The notes under the pieces were generated by a model, which saw only the letters and a program-made list of their open reading frames with translations, was not told the DNA's origin and ran no database searches. Positions 8,489 to 16,159 of a stretch of DNA of 47,350 bases are shown here, one piece after another (within the stretch, counting starts at the first letter, position 1; the number at the start of each line of letters is the position of its first letter). The DNA is from Belliella filtrata (lineage in GTDB: Bacteria; Bacteroidota; Bacteroidia; Cytophagales; Cyclobacteriaceae): contig NZ_JAKZGP010000042.1 in the NCBI RefSeq assembly GCF_022549775.1, positions 1 through 47,350 on the forward strand, given 5' to 3'. The translations under genes were made by a program, and so were the position numbers.

Positions 8489-9763
8489 CTAGCTCATTCT
8501 ACCCAAAAGCTGAATCCTATGAGAGTCCAGTTTGATAAAGATAAATAGGAGAATAGTGAAAGACCACAAAGAAGAGCCTCCATAGCTGAAGAATGGAAGT
8601 GGGATACCAATCACAGGAAACAGCCCAATGGTCATTGCGATATTGATCGTAAAGTGAAACATCAGAATAGACACTACACAGTATCCATATACTCGAGAGA
8701 ACCTATTCTTCTGTCGCTCTGCCAGCATGATTAGCCTGATCAGCAAAGCACAAAAGAGGAATATCACCACCAGGCTACCGATCCAGCCAAACTCTTCACC
8801 CAGAGTGCAAAAGATGAAATCAGTATGTTGCTCTGGTACAAAGTCAAATTTTGTTTGGGTTCCTTCCAGGTAACCCTTGCCCAAGAAACCACCAGAGCCT
8901 ATGGCGATCTTGGATTGAGTCACATTCCAGCCTACACCTAGCGGGTCAAGATCTGGGTTGAAAAGCACCATAATCCTGTTCTGGTGATGCTGAGGAAGCT
9001 TTGATACCACGTAGTCTAAGCTATAGCTGTAAGCAATCGCAAGAAGACCAATCAGGGAAAGTGAAATGATTCTTCCCACTGATTTTTTCCCTAGGAGTAT
9101 GATTATAATGATCACCAATACTATTCCAGCCACCAAGTAAAGGTTGTTTTCTATTCCTAATGCGAGGAGAGAAACAGCTACCATTGTCAAAGCAAGTGCG
9201 TAGTACTTTTGGGGCATCCCCTCCCTATACAGCATGATGAAAAATGCCGAATAGATCATCGCACTTCCATAGTCAGGTTGAAGACATATCAGGATCACAG
9301 GAATCATGATGATAAGTAAAACCTGCATTTGGTATTTTGGTTGGCTCAAATCGACACTTGGTCTTTCCATGTATTTGGCCAAAGTAAGTGCTGTTGCAAA
9401 TTTGGCAAATTCCGCAGGTTGTATTCTGAAATTTCCAAAACCAATCGATAGGATTTGACCATTCACTTCTTTTCCTACATAGGGTGTGATAAGTATGAGG
9501 AAAAGAAATAGCCCATAGAGTATCAAGGATAGGTTTTCAAATAGCCTGTAATCTGCCACCATGATCAATGTAATTAGCAATACAGCTGTTCCAATCCATA
9601 CCAACTGTTTTCCTGAATTGATCGAAAAATCAAAAATGCTCTTGGCTGCTTGCTCGTCATACACGGCAGCATAAATGTTGATCCAACCTATGCAGACCAA
9701 TGCCCCATAGATAAAAATGGTAAGCCAATCAATCTTATTAATATATAAATCGTCCTGTCTCAA
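8489..9763 (-). CDS. rodA: RodA, SEDS peptidoglycan glycosyltransferase
   Basis: This 424-residue polytopic protein of the SEDS family polymerises lipid II glycan strands for side-wall growth. Diagnostic segments are RIQPAEFAKF, the extracellular loop GWNVTQSKIAIGSGGFLGKG followed by FDFVPEQHTDFIF, and PLPFFSYGGSSL near the C terminus. Its partner transpeptidase PBP2 (mrdA) lies 2 bases upstream, and the mreBCD genes precede that, so this is the last gene of the elongasome operon. The spacing and order match known rod-shape clusters, and the length is normal. Identity as RodA rather than FtsW rests mainly on this context. Confidence 0.95.
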   Translation of the reverse strand: MRQDDLYINKIDWLTIFIYGALVCIGWINIYAAVYDEQAAKSIFDFSINSGKQLVWIGTAVLLITLIMVADYRLFENLSLILYGLFLFLILITPYVGKEVNGQILSIGFGNFRIQPAEFAKFATALTLAKYMERPSVDLSQPKYQMQVLLIIMIPVILICLQPDYGSAMIYSAFFIMLYREGMPQKYYALALTMVAVSLLALGIENNLYLVAGIVLVIIIIILLGKKSVGRIISLSLIGLLAIAYSYSLDYVVSKLPQHHQNRIMVLFNPDLDPLGVGWNVTQSKIAIGSGGFLGKGYLEGTQTKFDFVPEQHTDFIFCTLGEEFGWIGSLVVIFLFCALLIRLIMLAERQKNRFSRVYGYCVVSILMFHFTINIAMTIGLFPVIGIPLPFFSYGGSSLWSFTILLFIFIKLDSHRIQLLGRMS

Positions 9764-9765
9764 TA

Positions 9766-11565
9766 TTACATGAATTTTCCAGCTAGAACATATTCTTCCA
9801 AGGCAGGTCTGGTAACTTCACCTCTGATATATCTTTCTATCAACAAGCTCGCGGTACTTGCCGCAGCTCTACCTCCCCATCCAGCATTTTCCACATACAC
9901 AGCAATTGCGATTTTTGGATCATCTTTAGGAGCGAAGGCTACAAATACAGAGTGATCTTCCCCATGCGGGTTTTGTGCGGTTCCAGTTTTTCCTGCTATC
10001 TGAATGTCGGGTATGGCTGCTCTTGCTGCTGTTCCAAATATAGCTTCCGCCATTGCGTCTTGGATCAAGTCAAAATGATGAGCATCTACTCCGACATCTT
10101 TTCGTGTACGGAACTCTGGTTTGATTCTGTCAGGATCACCATCTATGGCCTTTATCAAGTGTGGAGGGTAATAATACCCTTTATTTGCGAAAATTGCAGC
10201 CAAATTGGCCATTTGAATGGGTGTGACCATCATCTCACCCTGACCTATGGATAGGGAATAAATGGTGGAATATTTCCATCGACCTTCTCCGTAGACCCTG
10301 TCATAGTAAGTTGAAGAAGGTATGCTTCCCGATTTTTCATTGTAAATATCTACTCCCAAACTACTTCCTAATCCAAATGCAAGCACTTTTTCTCTCCATT
10401 GATCCAAACCAATTTTGGTGTCTTTGAAAGTGTTGGAAGATGCTTCCCTATTGATCATAGCCCGGTAGGCCTGATGATAATATGGATTACATGAGTTTCT
10501 TATTGCACCAAAGAGGTTCACTGGGCTGGCATGATTGTGACATGCTACCAAAGACCTATTGCATGCATAAGTAGTATTTGGTGTCAATATGCCCATTTGA
10601 AGACCAATCAGCGACTGAACTATCTTGAAAATCGACCCTGGGGGATAAGTAGCCATGATTGGCCTATTGTATAGGGGTAGTTTTTCATCTTTATTCAAAG
10701 CGGAGTAATTGGTCCCAAACTTAGATCCTGTAAGTAAATTTGGGTCATAAGTTGGAGCTGATATCATGGCAAGGATTTCTCCTGTTTTTGGTTCAATGGC
10801 TACCACAGTGCCAACTTTACCAGTCATGAGCATTTCTCCATATCTTTGTAACTCCAAGTCAATCGTAGACGTAAGGTTGATTCCTGCGACTGAAGTGGTG
10901 TCGTATTCACCATTCTTAAATGATCCTTTATCTACACCTCTTACATTGACCATTTTGTATTTGACACCTTTGACACCTCGAAGTTCCTTTTCATAAAAGC
11001 CTTCAAGTCCAGCTAATCCCACAAAGTCCCCCTGTCTATAATATTTTACTGTATCTCTTTCCAGTTGTCTTGCACTAATTTCTCCAATATATCCAAGAGC
11101 ATTGGCTGCTACTGGCTGTGGGTATGATCTTACTGACCTTGTAGTTACAAAAAGACCAGGGTAGTCGATCAAGTAGTCTTGAATTTTCGCAAATTCAGTA
11201 GTGGAAATTTGCTTGATCAATGGGGAAGGCTTTACAGATGAGTATTTCCTTGCTGCTGTATAGCTTTCTATGAGGTGCTCTTTGGTGATGTTGAAAATCT
11301 CACAGAACCGGGTGGTGTCTTTTACAGAGAACTCCTTTGGAATGATCATCAAGTCGAACAAGGGGTTGTTATAAACCAATATTTTCCCTGTACGATCATA
11401 TATCAATCCTCGGTAAGGATGATCCACAAGCCTTTGCACAGCATTTCTTTCAGCTCTCTTGAGAAAGCTGTCATCTGCTACTTGAATCAAGAATAATTTT
11501 GTCAATAAAATAACACCGACCAATGATATTACAATGATCAGTACGATGGGCCTTTTGTCGTTCAT
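9766..11565 (-). CDS. mrdA: Penicillin-binding protein 2 (elongasome transpeptidase)
   Basis: This 599-residue class B PBP has an N-terminal membrane anchor (PIVLIIVISLVGVILLTKLF), a dimerisation region and a C-terminal transpeptidase domain. The active-site motifs are visible: SxxK as PPGSIFK, SxN as RNSCN and KTG as AGKTGTAQ. It crosslinks the glycan made by RodA in the periplasm. Its ATG shares the A of the mreD stop (TAATG), and its end is 2 bases before rodA, which indicates translational coupling. Length and motif order are normal for PBP2. Confidence 0.95.
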   Translation of the reverse strand: MNDKRPIVLIIVISLVGVILLTKLFLIQVADDSFLKRAERNAVQRLVDHPYRGLIYDRTGKILVYNNPLFDLMIIPKEFSVKDTTRFCEIFNITKEHLIESYTAARKYSSVKPSPLIKQISTTEFAKIQDYLIDYPGLFVTTRSVRSYPQPVAANALGYIGEISARQLERDTVKYYRQGDFVGLAGLEGFYEKELRGVKGVKYKMVNVRGVDKGSFKNGEYDTTSVAGINLTSTIDLELQRYGEMLMTGKVGTVVAIEPKTGEILAMISAPTYDPNLLTGSKFGTNYSALNKDEKLPLYNRPIMATYPPGSIFKIVQSLIGLQMGILTPNTTYACNRSLVACHNHASPVNLFGAIRNSCNPYYHQAYRAMINREASSNTFKDTKIGLDQWREKVLAFGLGSSLGVDIYNEKSGSIPSSTYYDRVYGEGRWKYSTIYSLSIGQGEMMVTPIQMANLAAIFANKGYYYPPHLIKAIDGDPDRIKPEFRTRKDVGVDAHHFDLIQDAMAEAIFGTAARAAIPDIQIAGKTGTAQNPHGEDHSVFVAFAPKDDPKIAIAVYVENAGWGGRAAASTASLLIERYIRGEVTRPALEEYVLAGKFM

Positions 11566-12086
11566 TATATGCCTCTCCTTCTCCTGTAAAATAACAGTTG
11601 AACAATTATACTCATTACAAATACAAAAATAGTACTTGCTATGATCTTTTGAACGACAGGAAAGAATAAATCAGTACCTAAATTTTCTATAAAAAAGAAA
11701 ACTAAATTGTAAATCAGTAATAAAGGCAAACTGTAAGTAGAAAACCAACCAAAGCCAACATTGAGTAAAGTAGGTCTCATGTTGTCATCGTAGCCTCCAG
11801 TAGGTGTCAGTATTTTGATCCATGGACTTCGTAAAAATGCTATCACGAGCATAGATGCAGTATGAATTCCGATAGTGTCATAGAACAAGTCAACAAACAA
11901 TCCAAGTACAAACCCTATAAATAAGCTTGGAATAGTCTTGGTCTCTATAGGTAACAAAAGCAAAAACAAAACATGTAGAAAACAGAAGGCGGTACCAAAA
12001 AGGACAAGATTCTTAAGGACAATGATTTGCACCAGTGAAAATAAGATAAAACTTGCGGTCAATATAAATGCCCTGCTACTGTTCAT
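11565..12086 (-). CDS. mreD: MreD, rod shape-determining membrane protein
   Basis: This 173-residue, very hydrophobic protein has about five membrane segments, including a FVLGLFVDLFYDTIGIH segment typical of Bacteroidota MreD-like proteins. It sits between mreC (11-base overlap) and mrdA (1-base overlap). MreD is a membrane scaffold of the elongasome with poorly conserved sequence, so the assignment leans on position and topology. Confidence 0.88.
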   Translation of the reverse strand: MNSSRAFILTASFILFSLVQIIVLKNLVLFGTAFCFLHVLFLLLLPIETKTIPSLFIGFVLGLFVDLFYDTIGIHTASMLVIAFLRSPWIKILTPTGGYDDNMRPTLLNVGFGWFSTYSLPLLLIYNLVFFFIENLGTDLFFPVVQKIIASTIFVFVMSIIVQLLFYRRRRGI

Positions 12087-12912
12087 TTTTGATTCCGGAA
12101 ATACTGTATAATGAGTCTAATTCTGCTTCTACGGTGTTTTCTACTAAGTACACATATGAAATTTTAGTAAAATCGGTAGCCAATTCTACAGTTATATCAA
12201 GATAGTTGGTGTCAGAGCCTTGTTTTACTTCTGAAATCACTCCCACCTGGATGCCTTCAGGGAAGACTGCATTGTATCCAGAAGTCACGATGTTGTCACC
12301 TTCGGCAACTTTAACGTGCCTTGGCACATAAAGCATTTTTGCAAACCGTGGACTTACACCGTCCCATTTGATTGAGCCAAATACTTCTGAAGAATCTACT
12401 TTGGAAGAAACTAGCAATTCAGTATGTAATAAGGAGATTACAGTAGCAAAATTGGTAGATACACCTTTGACTCTACCTACAACGCCTTCACCATTGAATA
12501 CACCCATACCTGGTTTGATACCATGTCTAGATCCTTTATTGATCGTGAGATGATTTTGACTTAGCCTAATCGAGTTGTTTATAACCTTGGCCCCTTTGAA
12601 ATCAAAGTTTGCAGCCAAGGTGCTGTCTACAAAAACATATGCACTATCTGCTGGTTTCCTTCGGATTTCAAGCTCTGTGAGAAGCTCCGCATTGGTATCA
12701 AGCAAACGAGCATTGACATCAGCCAAAGAAAAGTACTCGGACACATTTTTCTGAGCAGTCAATACTTTGCCACTAAATTTGTTGGAGCTGTTGAAAAATG
12801 CAGAACCTTGCTGTGAATTGTAGGAGACAATCAACCATATGGCGATTGCCTCCAGAAATACAAATAAAAGAAATGCCCTTAAACTATATAAGAATAATAA
12901 AATGCGCTGCAT
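12076..12912 (-). CDS. mreC: MreC, rod shape-determining protein
   Basis: This 278-residue protein has one N-terminal membrane helix (about residues 8-30), a coiled-coil-like stretch near 60-85 and a periplasmic beta domain. That domain includes NHLTINKGSRHGIKPGMGVF and GEGVVGRVKGV, the hallmark of MreC. MreC links cytoplasmic MreB to PBP2 and RodA. It starts 7 bases after mreB and overlaps mreD by 11 bases. The length is normal, and no cysteine or extra domain is seen. Confidence 0.94.
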   Translation of the reverse strand: MQRILLFLYSLRAFLLFVFLEAIAIWLIVSYNSQQGSAFFNSSNKFSGKVLTAQKNVSEYFSLADVNARLLDTNAELLTELEIRRKPADSAYVFVDSTLAANFDFKGAKVINNSIRLSQNHLTINKGSRHGIKPGMGVFNGEGVVGRVKGVSTNFATVISLLHTELLVSSKVDSSEVFGSIKWDGVSPRFAKMLYVPRHVKVAEGDNIVTSGYNAVFPEGIQVGVISEVKQGSDTNYLDITVELATDFTKISYVYLVENTVEAELDSLYSISGIKNEQ

Positions 12913-12919
12913 TCAGTCA

Positions 12920-13948
12920 TTAAGTCATCAAAACGGTTCTGAAATTGGAAATATTTTTCAAGGCGGTTCCTGTTCCTCTTACTACTGCCCTTAATGGGTC
13001 TTCAGCAATATGAATTGGCAGCTTGGTTTTTTGATGTAATCTTTTGTCAAGACCTTTGAGCAATGCACCACCACCAGTGAGGTGAATACCATTGTCATAG
13101 ATATCAGCAGACAACTCTGGAGGGGCGATCTCAAGCGCTTTGAGTACTGCTTCTTCGATTTTGGATACAGATTTATCAAGTGCAAATGCGATTTCAGAAT
13201 AGGAAACTTTTATCACCTTCGGTATACCTGTCATCAGGTCTCTACCTCGGATTTCATAGTCTTCAGGTGCATCATCCAATTCTGTAAGTGCTGATCCAAT
13301 GGCTATTTTGACCTTTTCCGCAGACCGTTCACCTATCAGGAGGTTATGTTGCCTTCTCATGTAGTCCAAGATGTCTTTGGTAAATGTATCACCTGCTACC
13401 CTTATAGATTGGTCAGCTACTATACCTGATAGGGCAATTAGTGCGATTTCAGTGGTGCCACCTCCGATATCTACGATCATCGAGCCCATTGGCTTCTCAA
13501 TATCAATCCCAATACCAATGGCGGCAGCTATTGGCTCATATACCATATAGACTTCCTTTGCACCAGCATGCTCTGCAGAATCCCTTACAGCTCTCTTTTC
13601 CACCTCGGTAATGCCTGAAGGAATACAGATTACCATGCGGTGAGACTGAGGGAACATGCCTTTCTTGTGACCTGGAATCATTTTGATCAATCCTCTGATC
13701 ATTTGCTCAGCAGCATAGAAGTCCGCAATCACCCCGTCTTTCAGGGGCCTGATTGTTTTGATGTTTTCATGCGTCTTTTCGTGCATGTTCATCGCATCCT
13801 TACCTACCGCCAACACCCTGTTGGTCGTCCTATCTATAGCAATGATAGACGGCTCGTCTACGACGATCTTATCTTTATGTATGATTAGCGTATTTGCGGT
13901 ACCTAAATCTATAGCAATATCACTGGAGAAAAAATCGAATAATCCCAT
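12920..13948 (-). CDS. mreB: MreB, actin-like cytoskeletal protein
   Basis: This 342-residue actin-fold ATPase has the phosphate-1 motif IDLGTANTLI at the N terminus, the phosphate-2 motif IVDIGGGTTEIALIALSG near residue 160 and an adenosine motif HLTGGGALLKGL near 290. It forms filaments under the inner membrane that guide the elongasome. It is the first gene of mreBCD-mrdA-rodA and diverges from rimP across 420 bases. A sequence close to the Bacteroidota -7 element (TAATTTTG on the minus strand, 14034-14027) lies about 80 bases upstream. The start ATG gives the standard MGLFDFFSSDIAIDLG beginning. Confidence 0.97.
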   Translation of the reverse strand: MGLFDFFSSDIAIDLGTANTLIIHKDKIVVDEPSIIAIDRTTNRVLAVGKDAMNMHEKTHENIKTIRPLKDGVIADFYAAEQMIRGLIKMIPGHKKGMFPQSHRMVICIPSGITEVEKRAVRDSAEHAGAKEVYMVYEPIAAAIGIGIDIEKPMGSMIVDIGGGTTEIALIALSGIVADQSIRVAGDTFTKDILDYMRRQHNLLIGERSAEKVKIAIGSALTELDDAPEDYEIRGRDLMTGIPKVIKVSYSEIAFALDKSVSKIEEAVLKALEIAPPELSADIYDNGIHLTGGGALLKGLDKRLHQKTKLPIHIAEDPLRAVVRGTGTALKNISNFRTVLMT

Positions 13949-14294
13949 TATTTGATTGATTGAATTTTATATTGTGAATTTGTTTAAAGTTAGCACCCCT
14001 GGTGCATAACATGAAACGTGGGACAGCAAAATTATTATCTTAATTGCAATTTCTTATCAATAACTTGATTTTTTTTAAAACATTGTTGCAGCATGCCTAT
14101 TAGTTGGGATGAGTGCGGTTTTTTTGAGGGCAAAACTTTGTTTTGTAACAAGCAATTAATAAGTTAGGTGTTTTTTAAACAAAATAAGCAATGTAATTGA
14201 TTAGTAGATGTCATTCGTAGTGAGATTTTTTGAAAAATGTATCAATCTAAGTCCTAGTAAATAGACACTCTTTTTTTTATGGAATTTTTTTTAT

Positions 14295-14302
14295 TAACTT
14301 TG
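14295..14302 (+). promoter_or_regulatory. Probable -7 element for rimP-nusA-infB
   Basis: TAACTTTG matches the Bacteroidota -7 consensus TAnnTTTG exactly. It would give a leader of about 60 bases before the rimP ATG, containing a hairpin. A matching -33 TTG is not seen at the usual spacing, so this is a prediction only. Confidence 0.4.
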
Positions 14303-14324
14303 TGACGTATTAGCCGAATATTTG

Positions 14325-14344
14325 GAGGGGACGACAGTCCCCTC
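14325..14344 (+). promoter_or_regulatory. GC-rich hairpin in the rimP leader
   Basis: GAGGGGAC (14325-14332) and GTCCCCTC (14337-14344) are perfect complements around a GACA tetraloop. The hairpin ends 24 bases before the rimP ATG, and only CTTTC follows, so it is not a typical terminator. It could be an attenuator, a processing site or an RNA-binding target for control of the nusA/infB operon. Confidence 0.6.
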
Positions 14345-14368
14345 TTTCATTATGGTAAGCACTAAAAT

Positions 14369-14839
14369 ATGAGCATAAAACAAACCATAGAGGAGATTGT
14401 CGAAAAGCATCTGCCAGATGAAAAACATTTCATCGTAGATGTTCAAGTGATAGAAGGGAAGGGAAAACCTCAAGTCAAGATTCTTCTCGATGCTGATCAA
14501 GGTATACAGATAGATACTTGTGCTTTTGTTAGCAGGCAAGTGGGAGAAGAGATAGAGGCTAAAGAGCTGCTTGATGCAGCTTATGTGCTAGAAGTATCCT
14601 CTCCAGGGGTAGATTTTCCACTTAGCTCACGTAGACAATATCAAAAAAATATTGGAAGAAACTTAAAAGTTACTTTCACAGACGGTAGTGAAGCCGAAGG
14701 AGAGCTACTCGCCGTAGAACCCACGACGATCAAGTTGAACGTCAAAAAGAAAGAAAAAGGAAAGAAAGCCACAACAGAAGAAGTGGAAATTCCTTTGGAA
14801 GAAATCAAAAAATCAATTGTACTAGTCTCTTTTAAGTAA
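14369..14839 (+). CDS. rimP: Ribosome maturation factor RimP
   Basis: This 156-residue cytoplasmic protein is needed for 30S subunit maturation. It has the family layout: an N-terminal alpha/beta domain with VQVIEGKGKPQVKILLDADQ and a YVLEVSSPGVDFPL motif near residue 70, followed by a C-terminal SH3-like domain (VTFTDGSEAEGELLAV). It is the first gene of rimP-nusA-infB, the widespread order, and nusA follows after 5 bases. The length is usual. Confidence 0.96.
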   Translation: MSIKQTIEEIVEKHLPDEKHFIVDVQVIEGKGKPQVKILLDADQGIQIDTCAFVSRQVGEEIEAKELLDAAYVLEVSSPGVDFPLSSRRQYQKNIGRNLKVTFTDGSEAEGELLAVEPTTIKLNVKKKEKGKKATTEEVEIPLEEIKKSIVLVSFK

Positions 14840-14844
14840 AAAAA

Positions 14845-16092
14845 ATGGATGCTAAAGTTCTTATAGAGTCATTTGCAGAATTTGCAAGGTCAAAAAACGT
14901 GGATCGTCCTACCATGATCCGTATTCTGGAAGATGTGTTTAGAGCGATGATTCGCAAGAAATATGAGACCGATGAAAACTTTGACGTAACGATCAATGCG
15001 GACAAAGGTGATCTCGAAATCTTAAGAATCAGAGAGATTGTAGACGACAATTCAGAGGATATTTGGGATTTTGACAAAATCAGCTTGACAGATGCTCGTA
15101 AGATAGAACCTGACTTTGAAGTTGGAGAAGAGGTCTATGAAAAGATTGAATTGATTGAGTTTGGAAGAAGAGCGGTAATGATGGCTAGACAGACTTTGAT
15201 TCAAAAAATCAAAGATTTGGAGAAAGACTTGCTTTTCAATCAATATGAAGAGTTGGTTGGAGAGATTATCGCTGCTGAAGTATACCAGATCTTAGGTAGA
15301 GAAGTGCTCCTAATGGACGGTGAGGGTAATGAGCTCATCCTTCCTAAAGGAGAGCAGATACCTAAGGATAGGTTTAGAAAAGGAGATACAGTAAGGTCTA
15401 TCGTCCACAAAGTGGAAATGGTAAACGGTAATCCAAGAATTATCCTTTCACGTACATCTCCAATTTTCTTGGAGAGGCTATTTGAAAATGAAGTGCCAGA
15501 GGTTTACGATGGCTTGATTACCATCAAGAAAATCGTTAGAGAGCCAGGAGAAAGGGCTAAGGTCGCAGTAGAGTCTTATGACGACAGAATAGATCCAGTA
15601 GGTGCTTGTGTTGGGATGAAAGGAAGTAGAATTCATGCCGTAGTGCGTGAGTTACAGAATGAGAATATTGATGTTATCAATTATACGGACAACTTAGAGC
15701 TTTACGTATCAAGGGCACTAAGTCCAGCCAAAGTAACTTCCATCAGTGCTGATCACGACCGTAAGAGGCTTTCAGTGTTTTTGAAACCAGACCAAGTATC
15801 TATGGCTATTGGTAAAGGTGGTTTCAATATTCGACTTGCAAGTAGATTGGTAGGATATGAAATCGATGTATTCAGAGAGCTGAACGATATCGAAGATGAA
15901 GAAGATGTAGTATTAGATGAGTTCGTGGATGAAATCGATGGATGGATCATCGATGAATTGAAAAAAACAGGCTTAGATACTGCCAAAAGCGTACTTTCTT
16001 TAACCAAAGATGACCTTTTGAGAAGGACTGAGCTTGAAGAAGAGACCATTGATGAGATCTTCAAAATTTTAAAACAAGAGTTTGAACAATAA
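14845..16092 (+). CDS. nusA: Transcription termination/antitermination factor NusA
   Basis: This 415-residue protein has an N-terminal RNA-polymerase-binding domain (about 1-130), an S1 domain (about 135-200) and two KH domains (GACVGMKGSRIHAVVREL near 255 and MAIGKGGFNIRLASRL near 325). A short acidic helical C terminus with one helix-hairpin-helix-like unit follows. It lacks the long duplicated C-terminal repeats of gammaproteobacterial NusA, as is usual in Bacteroidota. It modulates pausing, termination and rRNA antitermination. It lies 5 bases after rimP and 67 bases before infB. Confidence 0.97.
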   Translation: MDAKVLIESFAEFARSKNVDRPTMIRILEDVFRAMIRKKYETDENFDVTINADKGDLEILRIREIVDDNSEDIWDFDKISLTDARKIEPDFEVGEEVYEKIELIEFGRRAVMMARQTLIQKIKDLEKDLLFNQYEELVGEIIAAEVYQILGREVLLMDGEGNELILPKGEQIPKDRFRKGDTVRSIVHKVEMVNGNPRIILSRTSPIFLERLFENEVPEVYDGLITIKKIVREPGERAKVAVESYDDRIDPVGACVGMKGSRIHAVVRELQNENIDVINYTDNLELYVSRALSPAKVTSISADHDRKRLSVFLKPDQVSMAIGKGGFNIRLASRLVGYEIDVFRELNDIEDEEDVVLDEFVDEIDGWIIDELKKTGLDTAKSVLSLTKDDLLRRTELEEETIDEIFKILKQEFEQ

Positions 16093-16095
16093 ATA

Positions 16096-16130
16096 AAGAC
16101 CTAAATACCCAAATATAGGTCTTATATTTG
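16096..16130 (+). promoter_or_regulatory. Hairpin and -7 element between nusA and infB
   Basis: AAGACCTA (16096-16103) pairs perfectly with TAGGTCTT (16116-16123) across a 12-base loop. The last base of the hairpin is also the first base of TATATTTG (16123-16130), an exact TAnnTTTG -7 match about 30 bases before the infB ATG. I infer a possible internal promoter for infB, overlapped by a weak RNA hairpin. No good -33 element is visible. Confidence 0.4.
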
Positions 16131-16159
16131 CCAAAGAATTAGAAATAGGTTTTTAGCGT

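Larger units (their letters stand above)
13949..14368. other. Divergent regulatory region between mreB and rimP
   Basis: No gene is visible in these 420 AT-rich bases. The region should hold both divergent promoters. For mreB, TAATTTTG lies on the minus strand at 14034-14027, with TTG about 23 bases further upstream. For rimP, TAACTTTG lies on the plus strand at 14295-14302. A short palindrome (CAAAAC-TTT-GTTTTG, 14131-14145) and several poly-T runs are also present. The rimP leader carries a perfect 8-bp hairpin, listed separately. Confidence 0.5.

Noticed and set aside
14027-14060. Full -33/-7 promoter for mreB
   Set aside because: The -7 match is good but the only TTG is 23 bases away, so I mention it in the regional entry without listing a separate promoter.
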